This document shows positions 30,850-33,784 of a DNA stretch of 33,784 nucleotides, piece by piece. The stretch is from Candidatus Peregrinibacteria bacterium CG10_big_fil_rev_8_21_14_0_10_42_8. GTDB taxonomy: Bacteria; Patescibacteriota; Gracilibacteria; Peribacterales; Peribacteraceae. Position numbers and translations under genes: made by a program. The notes beneath the pieces are model-generated. The model saw only the letters and a list, made by a program, of their open reading frames with translations, searched no databases and had not been told where the DNA came from. Location of the stretch: positions 1 to 33,784 of the forward strand of contig PFDQ01000042.1 of assembly GCA_002772815.1 (NCBI GenBank), read 5' to 3'. Position 1 is the stretch's first letter; every line of letters begins with the position of its first letter.

Positions 30850-31908
30850 ATGACAAGCTACAAAGACTCTGGAGTCGACATAGAGGCAGGGAATGACGCA
30901 TCGCGTATTGCGTACACGCATGCAAAATCTACATTTGCTAGCCGATCAGGCAAAATAGGTGCAGCTGTTACAGAAGATGGTGGCTTTGCAGGAATGCTTG
31001 ATATGGGTGATTTCTTCCTCGTCCAGAATGATGATGGAACAGGGTCAAAGATGGATCTTGCTCTCGCAATGAACACTTTTGACACCATTGGCTATGACCT
31101 CCTTGCAATGGTGGTGGATGATGCCATCTGTACAGGAGCTGAAGTTATCTCTGTCAGCAATACTCTTGATGTCAGCTTTGTGGATAATCAGATGATAGAC
31201 TCGTTACTAGAAGGGCTCGCAAAAGCATGCATTGAACAGCAGATTGTTATCCCGGGAGGGGAAATAGCAGAAGTACCAGGTGCCGTAAATTCCCCTGTGT
31301 GGAATGCAACATCTGTCGGCATTGTCGCAAAAGGCAAAGTTATTGACGGAAAGAATATTGCAGAAGGAGACGTTGTTATTGCACTTCAGTCTGGTGTTGC
31401 ACGAAGTAATGGCTTTAGTCTCATTCGTAAAATCCTCAAAGACACTCAAGGTCCAAACTGGTTTAATGAAGTATGGCGTGGGCAAACATGGGGCAAGATT
31501 ATGCTTACTCCGAGTGTTATTTATCACGGTGCACTACTGCGTCTTCTTGGCCGACATGGCGAAGAGCGTAAAGTGAATATAAAAGGAATCGCTCATGTTA
31601 CTGGCGGTGGCATTGCAGAAAACTTGAAGCGAACACTCAAAGCATCTGGCACAGGTGCTATTCTTGATAACCTCTTTGCTCCACATGATGCACTAAAAGA
31701 CTTAATAGAACTTGGTAATGTATCAATCAATGAAGCATACAAAACATGGAATATGGGAAATGGGATGTTGGTTATTGTCGATGCAGCAGATGTCGATACG
31801 GTCATCACAGAACTGAAAAACGGAGGAATAACAGCACAAGTCGCTGGAAACATTACACGTAATGCTGACGTGCAGGTTACTGCGTTTGATGGATCTGTTT
31901 TAGCTTAG
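30850..31908 (+). CDS. purM: Phosphoribosylformylglycinamidine cyclo-ligase (AIR synthase)
   Basis: Makes AIR, the substrate of PurE, from FGAM and ATP. The 352-residue protein begins YKDSGVDIEAGNDA and has DDGTGSKMDLAL (~61-72), VDDAICTGAEV (~88-98, replacing the usual NDILVQGAEP), SNGFSLIRKIL (~186-196) and AHVTGGGIAENLKR (~246-259). The order and ends match PurM, but several motifs are diverged. TATACT (30838-30843) ends 6 bases before the ATG. With purE it suggests a purine route in this genome, although most pur genes are outside the window. Confidence 0.9.
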   Translation: MTSYKDSGVDIEAGNDASRIAYTHAKSTFASRSGKIGAAVTEDGGFAGMLDMGDFFLVQNDDGTGSKMDLALAMNTFDTIGYDLLAMVVDDAICTGAEVISVSNTLDVSFVDNQMIDSLLEGLAKACIEQQIVIPGGEIAEVPGAVNSPVWNATSVGIVAKGKVIDGKNIAEGDVVIALQSGVARSNGFSLIRKILKDTQGPNWFNEVWRGQTWGKIMLTPSVIYHGALLRLLGRHGEERKVNIKGIAHVTGGGIAENLKRTLKASGTGAILDNLFAPHDALKDLIELGNVSINEAYKTWNMGNGMLVIVDAADVDTVITELKNGGITAQVAGNITRNADVQVTAFDGSVLA

Positions 31909-31965
31909 TCTTGGGCTAAAAAAGATTCTTGCATATGTGATCACCCTAGGAATAGTATACTTCTT

Positions 31966-32865
31966 ATGCAGAGCAATACTGTGTTTGAGGCTGACTGGAA
32001 TAGTGCAGTCAGTCCTGAGCGCCTTTTTTTAGAATTACATTCAGACAATAATGATCACCCAAACATCACTCCTGACAAACAAAGCTTTGTTCCCACATCT
32101 CTAAAAAATATACGACGTGCTACTCAAATCCTCATTCTTGCGACCATTGCAGAAACTCCATTTATTCTCAATAAAGAAGTCGAGCAACCAACACCTATTG
32201 TTCAATACCAAGGACCGTCATACGTACAATACGTATCGATTAAGAGAAATGATCTACTTTTCCCTGATGATCCTATTAATGAGATTATTGATAGTCTAGA
32301 CTCTGATGAAAGGTACGAAGCATTCCTCAAGAAAAACAGTTCAGGATATTTCCCTATGACACCATGGACCTTCCTTAGTAGTTACGCCTATAGCCCACAG
32401 TCTTTACAGGAACATAACTGGAAAGCACCCTGTAATGGATTCGCAGAATTTGCATGTGAAGTAGGAACACGTCATGGAAAGAAGATGTACCTTCTTGGAT
32501 TATGGCCAGATGGAGAGCGTGCACCTTCTACTGAAGGTAACACTTTAGAAGAGCACAAACATCGCTCATCGTGGCACCTCATTGCATTCTATAAATCCTA
32601 CAACGAACAGGCGCAAGAATACCAATACGTTATCTTTGATAACGATACCGTGACAACACTAGAACCTGGCCAACTGCTCTCTTCATATACTAAAGACAAA
32701 TATTACGATGTCATCAAACCAATGGGCGGCATTGCAGAATGGAAACGAGTTCCAGACGACTGGAGAGCAAAGATTGCAAGGCACATTGGCACAACCATTG
32801 AAGAGGACGACATTAAGGCAACAGCGAGAAAACCTATGCAGAGTATTTCTATTGCAAAGAAGTAA
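31966..32865 (+). CDS. Putative transglutaminase-like cysteine peptidase
   Basis: Not matched to a named protein. In its second half a Cys (C156 in APCNGFAEFACEVG), a His (H204 in SSWHLIAFYK) and an Asp (D225/D227 in YVIFDND) occur in the order and sequence context of transglutaminase-like cysteine peptidases. A hydrophobic segment near residues 52-68 (TQILILATIAETPFIL) may be a signal anchor, which would put the catalytic part outside the membrane. TATACT ends 4 bases before the ATG, the shortest gap in the window. Substrate unknown; envelope peptides or isopeptide linkages are possibilities only. Confidence 0.6.
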   Translation: MQSNTVFEADWNSAVSPERLFLELHSDNNDHPNITPDKQSFVPTSLKNIRRATQILILATIAETPFILNKEVEQPTPIVQYQGPSYVQYVSIKRNDLLFPDDPINEIIDSLDSDERYEAFLKKNSSGYFPMTPWTFLSSYAYSPQSLQEHNWKAPCNGFAEFACEVGTRHGKKMYLLGLWPDGERAPSTEGNTLEEHKHRSSWHLIAFYKSYNEQAQEYQYVIFDNDTVTTLEPGQLLSSYTKDKYYDVIKPMGGIAEWKRVPDDWRAKIARHIGTTIEEDDIKATARKPMQSISIAKK

Positions 32866-32879
32866 TTTTTAATTATGAT
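32852..32879 (+). promoter_or_regulatory. Possible promoter for the 32886-33011 RNA
   Basis: TTGCAA (32852-32857), 16-bp spacer and TATGAT (32874-32879), lying across the 3' end of the transglutaminase-like gene. It faces the hairpins and terminator immediately downstream. Confidence 0.5.
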
Positions 32880-32885
32880 AGAGTC

Positions 32886-33011
32886 AATGACTCACCAGAA
32901 TCTTATTATTAAGCTCAACCTCGTCTGCCTTATGGCGGAAGGGCGGTTGCGTGCATAATTAGGTTTCACTCTCACGTACGAACTCCCCTTCCAAGCCGGA
33001 GTTTCTTTTTT
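32886..33011 (+). ncRNA. Candidate small RNA or attenuated leader
   Basis: A gene-free stretch between a possible promoter (32852-32879) and a terminator-like hairpin AACTCC (32981-32986) / GGAGTT (32998-33003) with a T run. Inside is a clean TCTGCC-TTAT-GGCGGA hairpin (32924-32939), flanked by AACC/GGTT pairing. It could be an independent ~125-nt RNA or a leader controlling the 69-aa gene starting at 33033. No family is recognised. Confidence 0.4.
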
Positions 33012-33032
33012 ATTTATTTTCTTTTTTATCCC

Positions 33033-33242
33033 ATGGAAAACAATCAAGTAGAAAACGAACGAAGTATATTTAATAACCAAGAACGCGCAGATATGGGTAG
33101 AAGACTAGGTGCCAAAATAGTGCAACCAACCGAATCTATTAACTCTGTTCAAGAAGAGATACGATCTGAACCTATTATTGAAGAAGCTACAGACAAACAT
33201 ACGTACTCTGGAGACTTCTACGATCTAGGATGTACTGATTGA
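33033..33242 (+). CDS. Small hydrophilic hypothetical protein (69 aa)
   Basis: Unrecognised. It begins MENNQVENERSIFNNQERAD and ends YSGDFYDLGCTD; Asn, Glu and Gln are abundant, with no membrane helix. It starts just downstream of the terminator-like hairpin at 32981-33003, after a T-rich leader, and is followed by a strong terminator at 33269-33305. That flanking supports a real transcription unit, although a start-proximal -10 box is not clear here. Confidence 0.6.
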   Translation: MENNQVENERSIFNNQERADMGRRLGAKIVQPTESINSVQEEIRSEPIIEEATDKHTYSGDFYDLGCTD

Positions 33243-33268
33243 TGTATACATTTTTTATTCATACGATG

Positions 33269-33305
33269 AAAGACTAGTTATCGCTTCTGGTAGCTAGTCT
33301 TTTTG
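33269..33305 (+). terminator. Rho-independent terminator after the 69-aa gene
   Basis: A 9-bp perfect stem AAAGACTAG (33269-33277) / CTAGTCTTT (33294-33302) with a 16-base loop and a run of T at 33300-33305. Confidence 0.85.
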
Positions 33306-33323
33306 TACACATATTTTATACAG

Positions 33324-33623
33324 CTAATACAATACCTGAAGAAAAGATTGGAAAGCACCAAAGGCAATCAGTGGCAATCCACTTCCAAGTAACGACTGTA
33401 GATATTTCTTCCTTCGAAAATTTTTGTAGCCAAGATATAAAGCGCTGCCCAGTAAGCCAATACATATCATACACATAGTAGCGAAAAATACCCATGCCGC
33501 TGCTGTCTCGCCTGCATCAAATGCCATGACACTGAGCCCTACCACCGAGAGCAGGAGCATTGTTGATAGTAGGATGAGAACAATATCGAAGAATACGACA
33601 AAAATAGGGATGATTTTATGCAT
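33324..33623 (-). CDS. Hypothetical three-helix membrane protein (99 aa)
   Basis: Unrecognised. From ATG 33623 it reads MHKIIPIFVVFFDIVLILL, a first membrane helix, then a second around AAAWVFFATMCMICIGLLGS, basic KNFRRKKYLQSL, and a weaker third near the C-terminus. The longer frame from 33710 begins inside the tRNA-Gln gene and is rejected. TACACT on the minus strand (33631-33636) ends 7 bases before 33623. Confidence 0.65.
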   Translation of the reverse strand: MHKIIPIFVVFFDIVLILLSTMLLLSVVGLSVMAFDAGETAAAWVFFATMCMICIGLLGSALYLGYKNFRRKKYLQSLLGSGLPLIAFGAFQSFLQVLY

Positions 33624-33641
33624 ATAAGACAGTGTAATGCA

Positions 33642-33669
33642 TTGAATTCCTCCGCGCGAGCGATATACT
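33642..33669 (+). promoter_or_regulatory. tRNA-Gln promoter
   Basis: TTGAAT (33642-33647), 16-bp spacer and TATACT (33664-33669), ending 15 bases upstream of the mature tRNA 5' end. Confidence 0.65.
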
Positions 33670-33684
33670 GCAGACGGTAGATTA

Positions 33685-33759
33685 TGGGGCGTCGCCAAGT
33701 GGTAAGGCACTGGTTTCTGGTACCAGCATTCGGGGGTTCGAATCCCTCCGCCCCAGCCA
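33685..33759 (+). tRNA. tRNA-Gln (anticodon CTG), CCA encoded
   Basis: Acceptor TGGGGCG / CGCCCCA, D-arm GCC...GGC, anticodon stem CTGGT/ACCAG with loop TTCTGGT (anticodon CTG), T-arm GGGGG-TTCGAAT-CCCTC, discriminator G and encoded CCA (33757-33759). All features are canonical for tRNA-Gln. Confidence 0.95.
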
Positions 33760-33784
33760 TCCGAGACAATTTGGTCGCTGGCGC

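Noticed and set aside
31897-31925. TTTTAGC/GCTAAAA hairpin at the end of purM as a terminator
   Set aside because: No T tract follows on the plus strand and the stem overlaps the purM stop; probably chance in AT-rich DNA.
1-33784. CRISPR arrays, integrases or complete insertion sequences
   Set aside because: No regularly spaced repeats, recombinase motifs or transposase frames were found; only remnants in 23600-25060.

Overview
The window looks like a piece of a small, densely packed bacterial chromosome, most likely from the Patescibacteria/CPR (Peregrinibacteria-like is my guess from memory, not proven). Reasons: short intergenic gaps, convergent genes whose ends overlap by 4-17 bp, a tuf-rpsJ and rpmF-like-nusB-rnc core, RNase Y, polytopic VirB2/TrbC-like proteins, Ser-rich anchored surface proteins and many genes without recognisable homologues. 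Stop codons include TGA, so the code appears standard. Start codons are almost never preceded by a Shine-Dalgarno sequence; instead a TATAAT/TATACT-like -10 box usually ends 6-10 bases before the ATG, which points to widespread leaderless transcription.

Layout. 1-6212 (minus): three large proteins I do not recognise, the leftmost cut by the window edge. 6239-7864 (minus): secreted, anchored lamin-tail/PKD surface protein. 7887-8195: non-coding leader of RNase Y (rny). 9783-11629 (plus): small membrane/envelope proteins whose promoters overlap terminator hairpins. 11613-12605 (minus): MutY-like glycosylase with half of its Fe-S ligands. 12702-15810 (plus): tuf, rpsJ, L32-like, nusB, rnc. 15811-16070: non-coding, structured. 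16071-18439: a Bax-inhibitor-1-like protein divergent from two adjacent proteins, each apparently made of three fused VirB2-like units. 18423-22447: dihydropteroate synthase-like, phosphomannomutase, a small membrane protein, an asparaginase-fold protein with substituted catalytic residues, and guanylate kinase. 22498-22898: a strong candidate for an undescribed structured RNA of about 390 nt with its own promoter and terminator. 22897-23580: DUF389 membrane protein. 23600-25052: a decayed accessory island with palindromic repeats, a gene split by a stop codon, an internally deleted GIY-YIG nuclease, two intact tRNAs and a tRNA fragment. 25116-33623: purE (class II type), a family-4-like uracil-DNA glycosylase that also lacks half its Fe-S cysteines, pheS, pyrE, rsmG, rlmE, ftsE-like, purM, a transglutaminase-like protein, a candidate small RNA and small membrane proteins. 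33685-33759: tRNA-Gln.

Together the recognisable genes cover translation (tuf, rpsJ, pheS, tRNAs, rsmG, rlmE), RNA turnover (rny, rnc), nucleotide supply (purE, purM, pyrE, gmk), repair of oxidised or deaminated bases (mutY-like, udg-like) and the cell envelope. The points most worth following are the 390-nt RNA, the parallel loss of Fe-S ligands in two glycosylases, the triple-unit pilin-like pair, the leaderless architecture and the unassigned giant-gene cluster.
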